From Streptomyces minutiscleroticus (GTDB taxonomy: Bacteria; Actinomycetota; Actinomycetes; Streptomycetales; Streptomycetaceae), in assembly GCF_014650875.1 (NCBI RefSeq), contig NZ_BMVU01000040.1:1-64000 (forward strand): a stretch of 64,000 bases of DNA, given 5' to 3'. The notes beneath the pieces are model-generated. The model did no database searches and had not been told where the DNA came from. It saw only the letters and a list, made by a program, of their open reading frames with translations. This document shows positions 8,855-17,205 of the stretch, in pieces; position 1 is the first letter of the stretch, and each line of letters starts with the position of its first letter. Made by a program: the position numbers and the translations under genes.

Positions 8855-9856
8855 GTGCGTAAGGCGTGGATCGTGGCGTCCGCCGTCGTCGGCGCAGGTC
8901 TGAGCTTCGTGATGCTGCTGGTCGTCGGGGTCTACATGGTCGCCGGGAACCTCGCCAACGGCGTCGGCGGCGGTTCGGTCGGACTGGCCAAGGGCGCCGT
9001 GCCCGCCGCCTACCGGGCGCTCGTGCAGAAGTGGGGCAATCTGTGCAGCGCGATCAACCCCGCGCTGCTCGCCGCGCAGCTGTACCAGGAGAGCGGGTTC
9101 AACCCCAGAGCCCAGAGCGCGGCCGCGGCGCAGGGCATAGCGCAGTTCATCCCCGGCACCTGGGCCACGCACGGGGTCGACGGCAACGGCGACGGCAGAC
9201 GCGACGTCTGGGACCCGGCCGACGCGATCCCGTCGGCCGCCTCCTACGACTGCGAGCTCGCCAAGTACGTCAAGGACGCGCCCGGCGACCCGACGGAGAA
9301 CATGCTGGCCGCGTACAACGCGGGGGCGTACGCCGTCATCAAGTACGGGGGCGTCCCGCCGTACGCGGAGACCCGGAACTACGTCAAGACGATCACGACC
9401 CTGCAGGAGAGCTTCGCCGCGCCCGTCGAGCGCGTCGACCCCTCGCGGCAGGCCGCCGCGGCGATCGAGTACGCGCAGAAGAAGCTCGGCACGCCCTATC
9501 TGTGGGGCGGCACCGGCACCGCCGCGCAGGGCGGGCGCTTCGACTGTTCGGGCCTGACGCAGGCCGCGTATCGCAGCGTGGGCATCGAGCTGCCGCGCGT
9601 CGCCAACGACCAGTACAACGCGGGACCGCACCCGAGCCGCGACGAGCTGCTCCCCGGTGACCTGGTGTTCTTCTCCGACGACCTCACCAATTCGCGGGCC
9701 ATCCGGCACGTGGGGATCTACGTCGGCGGGGGCTACATGATCGACGCGCCGCGCACGGGCGCCGTGATCCGGTTCGACCCGGTCGACACGCCGGACTACT
9801 TCGGCGCCACCCGGGTGACCGAGGATGGCGCGAAAGCGTTGCCCACCTCTGTGTGA
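8855..9856 (+). CDS. Bifunctional lytic transglycosylase / NlpC-P60 endopeptidase, membrane anchored
   Basis: A 333-residue cell-wall hydrolase. An N-terminal membrane helix or signal anchor (about 5-30) leads into an SLT domain with the catalytic Glu in QLYQESGFNP (E79) and the typical AQGIAQFIPGTW and AAYNAG motifs. The C-terminal half is an NlpC/P60 domain with the catalytic Cys in RFDCSGLTQAAY and His in IRHVGIYVGGGY. It would cut both the glycan strand and the stem peptide. Divergent to the secretion-type operon, it is a good candidate for the VirB1-like enzyme that opens peptidoglycan for the channel. The GTG at 8855 is chosen because AGGGGCGG lies six bases upstream; longer in-frame starts lack a binding site. 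Confidence 0.85.
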   Translation: MRKAWIVASAVVGAGLSFVMLLVVGVYMVAGNLANGVGGGSVGLAKGAVPAAYRALVQKWGNLCSAINPALLAAQLYQESGFNPRAQSAAAAQGIAQFIPGTWATHGVDGNGDGRRDVWDPADAIPSAASYDCELAKYVKDAPGDPTENMLAAYNAGAYAVIKYGGVPPYAETRNYVKTITTLQESFAAPVERVDPSRQAAAAIEYAQKKLGTPYLWGGTGTAAQGGRFDCSGLTQAAYRSVGIELPRVANDQYNAGPHPSRDELLPGDLVFFSDDLTNSRAIRHVGIYVGGGYMIDAPRTGAVIRFDPVDTPDYFGATRVTEDGAKALPTSV

Positions 9857-10047
9857 ACCCCTCCCCTGAGCTGCGGAGACGAGTCTCTCTTCGATAACGT
9901 CTGCGTGATCATTCGGTGGAGTGCGGAACGCGGGGAACCGGACTGTGCGTTCCTCTATGTGTAGAGCAGATCTACCACCACGGGGGTGCATCGGGCGGCG
10001 CGCGCACGGGTGCGCCCGCAACTGACGACGAAGGGGCCGCAGCGCAG

Positions 10048-10752
10048 ATGGCTGGACTCGCCGAATCAGGGTCGAACCCCGACGTCGACTTGCTCTACGA
10101 CATCAACGGGCTCGCCAAGGAAGCGCCGCACTGGTTCGACCGGTGCATGGAGTTCGTGGGCGAGTACGGGCTGCTTCTCGCCATGGTGCTGCTCGTGCTG
10201 TGGTGCTGGTGGGGCGTGCGCCGCCGGGGCGGCGAGAGCGCCGCCGCGTCCGTGGCCGCACTGGTGTGGGTCCCCCTCGCGGCGGGCGTGGCCGTCCTGG
10301 TCAACGTGCCCATCCGGGGCTTCGTGGAGAGACCCCGGCCCTTCCTGGAACACCAGGGCCTCGAAGTCCTCATCGAGGGCAAGAACGACTACTCCTTCGT
10401 GAGCGACCACGCGACGCTCACGATGGCGATGGGCGTCGCGCTGTTCGTGGCGAACCGGAAGTTCGGCCTCGTCGGCATCCTGCTCGGGCTGCTCGGCGGG
10501 TTCTGCCGGGTCTACATGGGCGTGCACTACCCGACGGACGTCGTCGGCGGCTTCGCGCTCGGCACGGCCGTGGCGCTGCTGCTGTCCCCGCCCGCCATGG
10601 CGCTGCTGACCCCCCTCATGCGAGCCGTCGAGCGCTCGCCGAAGGTCTCCTGGCTGGTCAGAGCGCGGGGCGCGGAGCGGTCCGGGGACGGGCCGCTGAT
10701 CCCGGGGGCGCGGTCGGGCGCGGCGTCCGAGGAGCGCGACCTGGCCGCCTGA
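10048..10752 (+). CDS. PAP2 family membrane phosphatase
   Basis: A 234-residue integral membrane phosphatase of the type 2 phosphatidic acid phosphatase superfamily. The three signature blocks are visible: FVERPRPF (motif 1), FVSDHATLT (a variant of PSGH with the catalytic His) and CRVYMGVHYPTDVVGG (SRxxxxxH with the second His). About five membrane helices surround them. Such enzymes remove phosphate from lipid phosphates such as undecaprenyl diphosphate or phosphatidate; which one is unknown here. The ATG at 10048 has AAGGGG about eleven bases upstream. A strong hairpin lies just downstream. Confidence 0.85.
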   Translation: MAGLAESGSNPDVDLLYDINGLAKEAPHWFDRCMEFVGEYGLLLAMVLLVLWCWWGVRRRGGESAAASVAALVWVPLAAGVAVLVNVPIRGFVERPRPFLEHQGLEVLIEGKNDYSFVSDHATLTMAMGVALFVANRKFGLVGILLGLLGGFCRVYMGVHYPTDVVGGFALGTAVALLLSPPAMALLTPLMRAVERSPKVSWLVRARGAERSGDGPLIPGARSGAASEERDLAA

Positions 10753-10792
10753 GCGGCCGGACCGGTCCTTCCCCTTCCACCGGCTCTCCTCC

Positions 10793-10824
10793 GAGGCCGC
10801 GGTGTCCACGGGCACCGCGGCCTC
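10793..10824. terminator. Bidirectional hairpin between PAP2 and flavoprotein genes
   Basis: A perfect 12-bp stem, GAGGCCGCGGTG and CACCGCGGCCTC, with an 8-base loop. It sits between two convergent genes and can end both transcripts. There is no clear T run, as is common for Streptomyces terminators. Confidence 0.75.
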
Positions 10825-10901
10825 GCCGTGTTCCCGCGCTCTCCGCCGTGCCGTCGTCGGGGCCTTCCGCCGCCCCCGCGGGGTCTCGCGGACACGCCTC
10901 C

Positions 10902-12464
10902 CTACAGCCCCTGCGGATACGCGAAGAAGCGGTCCGGGTCGTACCGCTTCCTCAGCTTCTCCAGGCGGGCGGCGACCGGGCCGTAGTAGGCGGTGCGCCA
11001 GTCCTTCAGGCCCGGGTCCGTGTAGTTCTGGTAGGCCGCGCCCGAGGCGTGGGACCTCATCGCCGCGTGCGTGGAATCCAGCCACGACCGGGCCGCGGCG
11101 CCCGGGGTGCCCGCGTCCCAGGAGGCGACGTACTGGGCGAGCATCCGCGAGCGGCGGTGCACGAACGCCGTCGCGGTCGGGTCCACCCGGTTCACCGCGC
11201 CGCCGAGCGCGGTCAGCGCGACACTGCCCGAGTCCTCGCGCATCCCGGCCACCCGGTCCAGCAGGGTCCGGACGCCGGCCTCCGGCAGGGAGCGGTCGAA
11301 GAAGTCCGAGCGGGCCGCGTACGTCTCCCGCCTCAGCGCGCCCCGCGGGGAGCGACCGGGCACCGTCCCCGGCAGATGGCACTGCTCGTCCCCGTCGAAG
11401 GAGGCGCAGCCCGCGTACACCTCCATCGACTCCCGGTACGAGCGGCGGCGCAGGGAGACGCCGCTCGCGGGGGCGCCGACGGCGTCGGCGAGCCGGTCGA
11501 CGGCGTTCTGCAGTTCGCCGTAGGTGCCGAGGGACAGCGCGGTGACGGAGACCGAGGGCGTGCCGCGGGTGCTGTCGAGGCGGCAGGCGGACCAGATCTC
11601 GTCGGGCTGGTCCGGTCCCCACTCCTGCCAGGCCCGCACCACGTCGGCGGCGCGCGGCCAGGGCCAGCTCAGGTCGGCGGAGACGGCCTGCGGCGCCGGG
11701 TGGGTCCTGAAGTGCAGCTCGGTGACGACGCCGAAGTTGCCGTTGCCCGCGCCGCGCAGCGCCCAGAACAGGTCCGCGTTCTCCTCCGCGTCGGCCGTGA
11801 TCTCCTTGCCGTCCGCGGTGACCAGGACGGCGCGGGTCAGGCTGTCGCAGGTCAGGCCGTACGCGCGGGAGACGACCCCGTGGCCGCCGCCGAGCGTGAG
11901 CCCGGAGACGCCGACGGTCGGGCAGGAGCCGGCGGGTATGGTCGCGCCCTTCGCGGCGAGCGCCCGGTAGACGTCGATGAGCTTGGCACCGGCGCCGACG
12001 ACGGCCTCGCCGCCCGAGGCCCGCACCGCCGACAGCCGCGACACGTCGACGATCAGCCGGCCGTCGCCGGAGGAGAAGCCCGCGTAGGAGTGGCCGCCGT
12101 TGCGGATCGCCACCGGGACGCCGTGCGCGCGGGCGTGGGCGAGGACCGTGCGGACGTCGCCGGTGTGGGCGGCGTAGGCGACGGCCGCGGGTCTCAGGGA
12201 GTCGAAGCGGGTGTTGTAGAGCTGCCGGGCGACCGTCCAGTCGGCGTCGCCCGGCCGGACGAGGGTGCCGTCCAGGTCGCGGGCCAGCGCCTTCCAGTCG
12301 GCGGGGGCGGCGGACGCGGTGGGTCGGCCCGCGGTGCGGGAGGCCGTCCCGCCGGCGGGCGCGCGCCCGCCGCCGCCGCTGCCGCCCGCCGTGCCGCTGC
12401 ATCCGGCCGCGGCGGCCGCCGAGAGCGCGGCCGTGCCGCCGACCGTGAACGTGCGCCGTCGCAT
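10902..12464 (-). CDS. Exported FAD-binding (berberine-bridge type) oxidoreductase
   Basis: A 520-residue flavoenzyme. The N terminus MRRRTFTVGGTAAL with a following AAGC box suggests a Tat signal, possibly with a lipobox. The FAD-binding PCMH domain has IRNGGHSYAGFSSGDG and PAGSCPTVGVSGLTLGGGHG; the His of GGHS and the Cys of GSCPTVG match the two residues that bind FAD covalently in this family. The C terminus has the BBE motif around YQNYTDPGLKDWRTAYYGP. It would oxidise a small molecule with oxygen as acceptor; the substrate is unknown. GGGAGGGG lies just before the ATG. It is convergent to the PAP2 gene and divergent from pstS. Confidence 0.85.
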   Translation of the reverse strand: MRRRTFTVGGTAALSAAAAAGCSGTAGGSGGGGRAPAGGTASRTAGRPTASAAPADWKALARDLDGTLVRPGDADWTVARQLYNTRFDSLRPAAVAYAAHTGDVRTVLAHARAHGVPVAIRNGGHSYAGFSSGDGRLIVDVSRLSAVRASGGEAVVGAGAKLIDVYRALAAKGATIPAGSCPTVGVSGLTLGGGHGVVSRAYGLTCDSLTRAVLVTADGKEITADAEENADLFWALRGAGNGNFGVVTELHFRTHPAPQAVSADLSWPWPRAADVVRAWQEWGPDQPDEIWSACRLDSTRGTPSVSVTALSLGTYGELQNAVDRLADAVGAPASGVSLRRRSYRESMEVYAGCASFDGDEQCHLPGTVPGRSPRGALRRETYAARSDFFDRSLPEAGVRTLLDRVAGMREDSGSVALTALGGAVNRVDPTATAFVHRRSRMLAQYVASWDAGTPGAAARSWLDSTHAAMRSHASGAAYQNYTDPGLKDWRTAYYGPVAARLEKLRKRYDPDRFFAYPQGL

Positions 12465-12674
12465 GTGTGCCCCTCCCTGGAGAACCCGTGGGACGAGACG
12501 GGTTCTCGCCCGTACGGGTTCCCCGGTGACGCCGGCGGGAACGGGCGCGGCCCCCGGGAGCGGCCCGTCCGCCCGCACCGCGCGATCGCGGCGTCCGGAG
12601 GTCTCGGGAGCTCCGCGTGCCCTTCGCGTGCCCTCCCCGTGAGCGTTCCGTGACCTCACCGCACTGACGGCAGG

Positions 12675-12718
12675 GGTTCACCCTCCGTTCATTCACGGCC
12701 ATCGGCGGCTTCACCTGA
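12675..12718 (+). promoter_or_regulatory. PHO box: four 11-bp direct repeat units upstream of pstS
   Basis: Four contiguous 11-bp units lie 166-209 bases before the pstS start: GGTTCACCCTC, CGTTCATTCAC, GGCCATCGGCG and GCTTCACCTGA. Units 1, 2 and 4 keep the GTTCA-type core of Streptomyces PhoP sites; unit 3 is degenerate. This fits phosphate-starvation control of pstS by PhoR-PhoP. A possible -10 (TAATTT, 12724-12729) follows closely, and a small GAAAG/CTTTC hairpin at 12758-12771 lies in the leader. The rest of the 420-base gap up to the flavoprotein gene shows nothing else I can name. Confidence 0.85.
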
Positions 12719-12883
12719 TCTGCCTAATTTCGGCCTTACCGGGTGCGGGGTGCGTACGAAAGAACGCTTTCACACCCTCCGCTCCACAGCAGTACGACGG
12801 CAGTCCCGGACGTGCCCGGGGAACTGCACCACGACTTCGCACGCCGCCGGCAGAAGGCGGCTCCTCGGAAGGAACCACCGAAA

Positions 12884-14017
12884 GTGAAGCTTCAGCGCAA
12901 GAACCGGCTTCGCGCCCTTTCCCTCGGTGCCGTCGCCGTCTCCGGCGCCCTGGCCCTGACGGCGTGCGGCTCCGACGACACGAGCGGCAACGCGGACGGC
13001 GGCAGCAAGACCTCCACGGCCGCCGCCAGCAAGATCGACTGCGGTGACGCCAAGGGCCAGCTGCAGGCTTCCGGCTCCTCCGCGCAGAAGAACGCCGTCG
13101 ACGCCTGGGTCAAGGCCTACCGGACCGCCTGCCCCGGCGTGCAGATCAACTACAACCCGACCGGCTCGGGCGCCGGCATCACGGCGTTCCTGCAGGGCCA
13201 GACGGCCTTCGCCGGCTCCGACTCCGCGCTGGACTCCACGGAGATCGCCGACTCCAAGAAGGTCTGCACCGGCGGCCAGGCCGTCGACCTGCCCATGGTC
13301 GTCGGCCCGATCGCGGTCGGCTTCAACGTCCCGGGCGTCGACACCCTGGCCCTGGACGCCGCGACCCTCGCCCAGATCTTCGACGGCAAGATCACCAACT
13401 GGAACGACGACGCCATCGCGAAGCTGAACCCCGACGCGCAGCTCCCCGACCTGAAGATCCAGGCCTTCCACCGCTCGGACGAGTCCGGCACCACGGAGAA
13501 CTTCACCAAGTACCTCAAGGCCGCGGCGCCCAAGGACTGGAAGTACGAGCCCGAGAAGGCCTGGCAGGCCAAGGGCGGCCAGTCCGCGTCCGGCTCCTCC
13601 GGTGTCGCCCAGCAGGTGAAGCAGACCTCGGGCGCGATCTCCTACATGGAGCTGTCCTACGCCAAGGACGGCATCAAGACGGTCGACGTCAAGACCGAGG
13701 CCACCGAGCCGGTCGCGGCCACCGCCGAGAACGCCACCAAGTCCCTGACCGAGGCCAAGGTCGTCGGCTCCGGCAAGGACCTGGCGCTCGAGCTGAACTA
13801 CACGCCGTCCGCCGAGGGCGCCTACCCGATCACCCTGGTCACCTACGAGATCGTCTGTGACAAGGGCAACAAGGCGGAGACCCTGCCCGCCACCAAGTCC
13901 TTCCTGAACTACATCGCCTCCGAGGACGGCCAGGCGCAGCTGACCGAGGCCGGCTACGCCCCCGTTCCCGACGACATCATCGGCAAGGTCCGCGAGACCG
14001 TCTCGGAACTGAGCTGA
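12884..14017 (+). CDS. pstS: Phosphate ABC transporter substrate-binding lipoprotein PstS
   Basis: A 377-residue lipoprotein with signal peptide and lipobox (ALTACGS, Cys28). The mature part has the phosphate-binding signatures of PstS: LQASGSSAQKNAVDAW near the start, NPTGSGAGITAF, and RSDESGTTENFTKYL, which together hydrogen-bond phosphate. It delivers phosphate to PstCA. The GTG at 12884 is preceded by GGAAGGA; longer frames upstream would read through the promoter. The PHO box upstream and a strong hairpin between pstS and pstC suggest high pstS expression under phosphate limitation with reduced read-through into the transporter genes. Confidence 0.95.
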   Translation: MKLQRKNRLRALSLGAVAVSGALALTACGSDDTSGNADGGSKTSTAAASKIDCGDAKGQLQASGSSAQKNAVDAWVKAYRTACPGVQINYNPTGSGAGITAFLQGQTAFAGSDSALDSTEIADSKKVCTGGQAVDLPMVVGPIAVGFNVPGVDTLALDAATLAQIFDGKITNWNDDAIAKLNPDAQLPDLKIQAFHRSDESGTTENFTKYLKAAAPKDWKYEPEKAWQAKGGQSASGSSGVAQQVKQTSGAISYMELSYAKDGIKTVDVKTEATEPVAATAENATKSLTEAKVVGSGKDLALELNYTPSAEGAYPITLVTYEIVCDKGNKAETLPATKSFLNYIASEDGQAQLTEAGYAPVPDDIIGKVRETVSELS

Positions 14018-14022
14018 TCCGA

Positions 14023-14055
14023 GCGCGGGTCCGCCCCCGAGGGGCGGGCCCGCGC
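14023..14055 (+). terminator. Intra-operon hairpin between pstS and pstC
   Basis: A 15-bp stem (GCGCGGGTCCGCCCC and GGGGCGGGCCCGCGC, one G-U pair) with a 3-base loop begins six bases after the pstS stop. It probably acts as a partial terminator or as an mRNA-stabilising end so that the binding protein is made in excess over the permease. It is followed by about 90 bases before pstC with no T run. Confidence 0.75.
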
Positions 14056-14145
14056 CGTCCGGTGCACCGCCGCCAGGAGCCCCCACCGCATGGGCGGCTC
14101 CGCCCCGAGCCGCCCGCACGGCGGCTCCGCAGACCGGAGAACCCG

Positions 14146-15153
14146 ATGGACATATCAACGCAGAACACTGCCGCTCCACCCGTGACCGACCAGCCCTCCG
14201 ACGCCCAGCAGAAGCGCGCCGCGCGCGGCGCCACCCGACCCGGTGACCGGATCTTCCTCGGTCTCTCCCGCGGCTCCGGCATCTTCCTGCTGGTGATCAT
14301 GGCGGCCATCGCCGTCTTCCTCACCTACCGTGCCGCGATCGCGATCGGCAAGGACGAGGCCAACTTCTTCACCACCTTCGAGTGGAACCCCACCGGCACG
14401 CCGCCGGAGTTCGGCATCGCGGTCCTGGCCTTCGGCACCGTCGTGTCGTCGATCATCGCCATGGCCATCGCGGTCCCGGTCTCGGTGGGCATCGCCCTGT
14501 TCATCACGCACTACGCCCCGCGCCGCATCGGCGGCGTCATCGCGTACGTGGTCGACCTGCTCGCCGCCGTGCCCTCCATCGTGTACGGCCTGTGGGGCGT
14601 CCTCTTCCTCGTGCCGCAGCTGGACGGCCTCTACGGCTGGCTGGACGACTACCTCGGCTGGACCGGCGTCTTCTCGTGGCAGGGCGGCGCGCCCCGCTCG
14701 CTGTTCACCGTCGGCATCCTGCTCGCGATCATGATCCTGCCGATCATCACCAACGTGAGCCGCGAGGTCTTCCGGCAGGTCCCGCAGATGCACGAGGAGG
14801 CGGCCCTGGCCCTCGGCGCCACGCGCTGGGAGGTCATCCGCATGGCCGTCCTGCCCTTCGGCCGCTCCGGCATCATCTCCGCCTCGATGCTCGGCCTCGG
14901 CCGCGCGCTCGGCGAGACCATGGCGGTGGCGATGGTCCTCTCCCCGCTCTTCGACATCCAGGCCAGCCTGCTCGACTACGGCGGCGGCACCTTCGCGCAG
15001 AACATCGCCAGCAAGTTCAACGAGGCCACCGAGATGGGCCGGGACGCGCTCATCGCCTCCGGCCTGGTGCTCTTCGTCATCACACTGCTGGTCAACGGCG
15101 CGGCTCGCATGATCATCGCCCGCCGCAAGGAGTACTCGGGGGCCAACGCATGA
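14146..15153 (+). CDS. pstC: Phosphate ABC transporter permease PstC
   Basis: A 335-residue inner-membrane permease with six helices. The EAA-loop, which contacts the ATPase, is visible at EEAALALGATRWEVIRMAVLP, and the family segment GIALFITHYAPRRIGGVIAYVVDLLAAVPSIVYGLWGVLF is complete by eye. It pairs with PstA to form the phosphate channel. The ATG at 14146 follows GGAGA at a normal distance; the longer frame upstream is discarded. Its TGA overlaps the pstA ATG, indicating coupled translation. Confidence 0.95.
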   Translation: MDISTQNTAAPPVTDQPSDAQQKRAARGATRPGDRIFLGLSRGSGIFLLVIMAAIAVFLTYRAAIAIGKDEANFFTTFEWNPTGTPPEFGIAVLAFGTVVSSIIAMAIAVPVSVGIALFITHYAPRRIGGVIAYVVDLLAAVPSIVYGLWGVLFLVPQLDGLYGWLDDYLGWTGVFSWQGGAPRSLFTVGILLAIMILPIITNVSREVFRQVPQMHEEAALALGATRWEVIRMAVLPFGRSGIISASMLGLGRALGETMAVAMVLSPLFDIQASLLDYGGGTFAQNIASKFNEATEMGRDALIASGLVLFVITLLVNGAARMIIARRKEYSGANA

Positions 15154-16223
15154 GCAACGCAACCCTCCCTGACACGCAGGGCAAGCGCCCGAGCAGCCTG
15201 CGCGGCGCGACGCTGCCCAAGTGGTTCCCCTGGGCGGTCGCCGCGGGCTCGATCGTCCTCGGCCTCGGCATCAGCGCCGCGGCGGGGCTGGAGAGCGACA
15301 TCCAGTGGGGCCTGATCGCCGCGGTCCTCTTCGTCCTCGGCTCGTACGGCATCGCCGCGAAGGTCGAGGGGCGCCGGCAGGCCAAGGACCGGGTGGCGAC
15401 CAGCCTGGTGTGGGTCGCGTTCATCCTGGCCGTCCTCCCGCTGGCCTCCCTGATCTGGGAGACCGTCAAGCGCGGTGTGAAGGTCCTCGACGGGTACTTC
15501 CTCACCCACTCGATGGGCATCGTCGGCGACACCGAGCCCGGCGGCGGCATCTACCACGCCATCCTCGGCACCCTGGAGCAGGTCGGCCTCGCCACCCTGA
15601 TCGCCGTGCCGATCGGCGTGCTGACCGCGATCTACCTGGTCGAGTACGGCCGGGGCCGGCTCGCCAAGGCCGTCACCTTCTTCGTCGACGTCATGACGGG
15701 CATCCCGTCGATCGTCGCGGGCCTGTTCGTCCTCAGCCTGTGGATCATCACCCTCGGCATGGGCTACTCCGGCTTCGCCGGCTCGATGGCCCTGACCATC
15801 CTGATGCTGCCGGTCGTCGTCCGCTCCACCGAGGAGATGCTCAAGCTCGTCCCGAACGAGCTGCGCGAAGCCTCCCTGGCGCTGGGCGTGCCGAAGTGGC
15901 GGACCATCCTGAAGGTCGTGCTGCCGACCTCGATCGGCGGCATCACCACGGGCGTGATGCTCGCGGTCGCCCGTATCGCCGGTGAGACCGCCCCCGTGCT
16001 GCTGCTGGTGTGGGTCACGCCCCTCATCAACGCCAACCCGTTCTCCGACCCGCAGGCGTCGCTGCCGGTGTACATCTACCTGCAGTACGCGAACAGCGGC
16101 GGCGAGGGCGCGGCGTACGACCGGGCGTGGGCCGCGGCACTGGTCCTCATCCTCTTCATCATGATCCTCAACATGGCGGCCCGCGGACTCGCCCGCTGGA
16201 AGGCCCCCAAGACCGGTCGCTGA
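15150..16223 (+). CDS. pstA: Phosphate ABC transporter permease PstA
   Basis: A 357-residue permease, partner of PstC. After two N-terminal helices there is a large loop and the conserved core: GILYH-type segment GGGIYHAILGTLEQVGLATLI, then VDVMTGIPSIVAGLFVLSLW, and the EAA-loop REASLALGVPKWRTILKVVLP. The start codon overlaps the pstC stop (ATGA). It belongs to the pstSCAB operon and works at the cytoplasmic membrane. Confidence 0.95.
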   Translation: MSNATLPDTQGKRPSSLRGATLPKWFPWAVAAGSIVLGLGISAAAGLESDIQWGLIAAVLFVLGSYGIAAKVEGRRQAKDRVATSLVWVAFILAVLPLASLIWETVKRGVKVLDGYFLTHSMGIVGDTEPGGGIYHAILGTLEQVGLATLIAVPIGVLTAIYLVEYGRGRLAKAVTFFVDVMTGIPSIVAGLFVLSLWIITLGMGYSGFAGSMALTILMLPVVVRSTEEMLKLVPNELREASLALGVPKWRTILKVVLPTSIGGITTGVMLAVARIAGETAPVLLLVWVTPLINANPFSDPQASLPVYIYLQYANSGGEGAAYDRAWAAALVLILFIMILNMAARGLARWKAPKTGR

Positions 16224-16271
16224 CGCGGCCATACAGCGACCGACGCTCGAAGTACTGGAAGTGAAGAAGCC

Positions 16272-17048
16272 ATGGCCAAGCGCATAGACGTCAGCGGGCT
16301 CACCGCCTACTACGGTTCCCACAAGGCCATCGAGGACATCTCGATGACCGTGGAGCCGCGCTCCGTGACGGCCTTCATCGGCCCGTCCGGCTGCGGGAAG
16401 TCGACCTTCCTGCGCACCCTGAACCGGATGCACGAGGTCACCCCCGGCGGCCGCGTCGAGGGCAAGGTGCTCCTGGACGACGAGGACCTGTACGGGGCGA
16501 GCATCGACCCCGTGGCCGTGCGCCGCACGGTCGGCATGGTCTTCCAGCGGCCCAACCCCTTCCCCACCATGTCGATCTTCGACAACGTGGCGGCGGGCCT
16601 CCGCCTGAACGGCAGCTACAAGAAGTCCGAGCTGAACGACGTCGTCGAGAAGTCCCTCAAGGGCGCCAACCTCTGGAACGAGGTGAAGGACCGCCTCAAC
16701 AAGCCCGGCTCGGGCCTGTCCGGCGGTCAGCAGCAGCGCCTGTGCATCGCCCGCGCGATCGCCGTCGAGCCGGACGTCCTGCTGATGGACGAGCCCTGCT
16801 CGGCCCTCGACCCGATCTCGACCCTCGCCATCGAGGACCTGATCGGCGAGCTGAAGGAGCGCTTCACGATCGTCATCGTGACGCACAACATGCAGCAGGC
16901 GGCGCGCGTCTCGGACCGCACGGCGTTCTTCAACCTGGCGGCCGTGGGCCAGCCCGGCAAGCTGATCGAGATCGACGACACGGAGCGCATCTTCTCCAAC
17001 CCGTCGGTCCAGGCGACCGAGGACTACATCTCCGGCCGCTTCGGCTGA
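16272..17048 (+). CDS. pstB: Phosphate ABC transporter ATP-binding protein PstB
   Basis: A 258-residue ABC ATPase. Walker A is IGPSGCGKSTFLR (about 35-47), the signature is LSGGQQQRLCIARA, Walker B is VLLMDEPCSALDP and the switch His is in VTHNMQQAARVSD. The PstB-type region NRMHEVTPGGRVEGKVLLD is present. It hydrolyses ATP for uptake through PstCA. It is the last gene of the operon, 48 bases after pstA, and is followed by a very strong terminator. Confidence 0.96.
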   Translation: MAKRIDVSGLTAYYGSHKAIEDISMTVEPRSVTAFIGPSGCGKSTFLRTLNRMHEVTPGGRVEGKVLLDDEDLYGASIDPVAVRRTVGMVFQRPNPFPTMSIFDNVAAGLRLNGSYKKSELNDVVEKSLKGANLWNEVKDRLNKPGSGLSGGQQQRLCIARAIAVEPDVLLMDEPCSALDPISTLAIEDLIGELKERFTIVIVTHNMQQAARVSDRTAFFNLAAVGQPGKLIEIDDTERIFSNPSVQATEDYISGRFG

Positions 17049-17050
17049 CC

Positions 17051-17089
17051 GGACGGGTGCCCCGGCCGCGGCGGCCGGGGCACCCGTCC
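17051..17089. terminator. Terminator of the pstSCAB operon
   Basis: A perfect 17-bp stem (GGACGGGTGCCCCGGCC and its complement) around a 5-base loop starts just after the pstB stop. With the convergent pit gene downstream it can also stop leftward transcription. Confidence 0.88.
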
Positions 17090-17100
17090 CCCGATGACCC

Positions 17101-17173
17101 CTCGCGGTGCTGCATGGCGGTGCCACCGCGAGGACGAAGAGGGCCCGCCCCCTGGCTCCCGGGGGGCGGGCCC
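17101..17173. terminator. Two further hairpins between the convergent pst and pit operons
   Basis: Two more stems follow the pst terminator: CTCGCGGTG/CACCGCGAG (17101-17132) and GGGCCCGCCCCC paired with its complement (17141-17173, 12 bp). The second lies about 30 bases beyond the pit stop and is the probable pit terminator. Three stacked hairpins insulate the two phosphate uptake systems from each other. Confidence 0.75.
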
Positions 17174-17205
17174 GTTCGTTCGTGCGCGGGGCGGATCCCG
17201 CCGCG

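Noticed and set aside
859..10752. Integrated conjugative element
   Set aside because: No integrase, relaxase, replication gene, tRNA attachment site or base-composition break was seen around the secretion-like genes.
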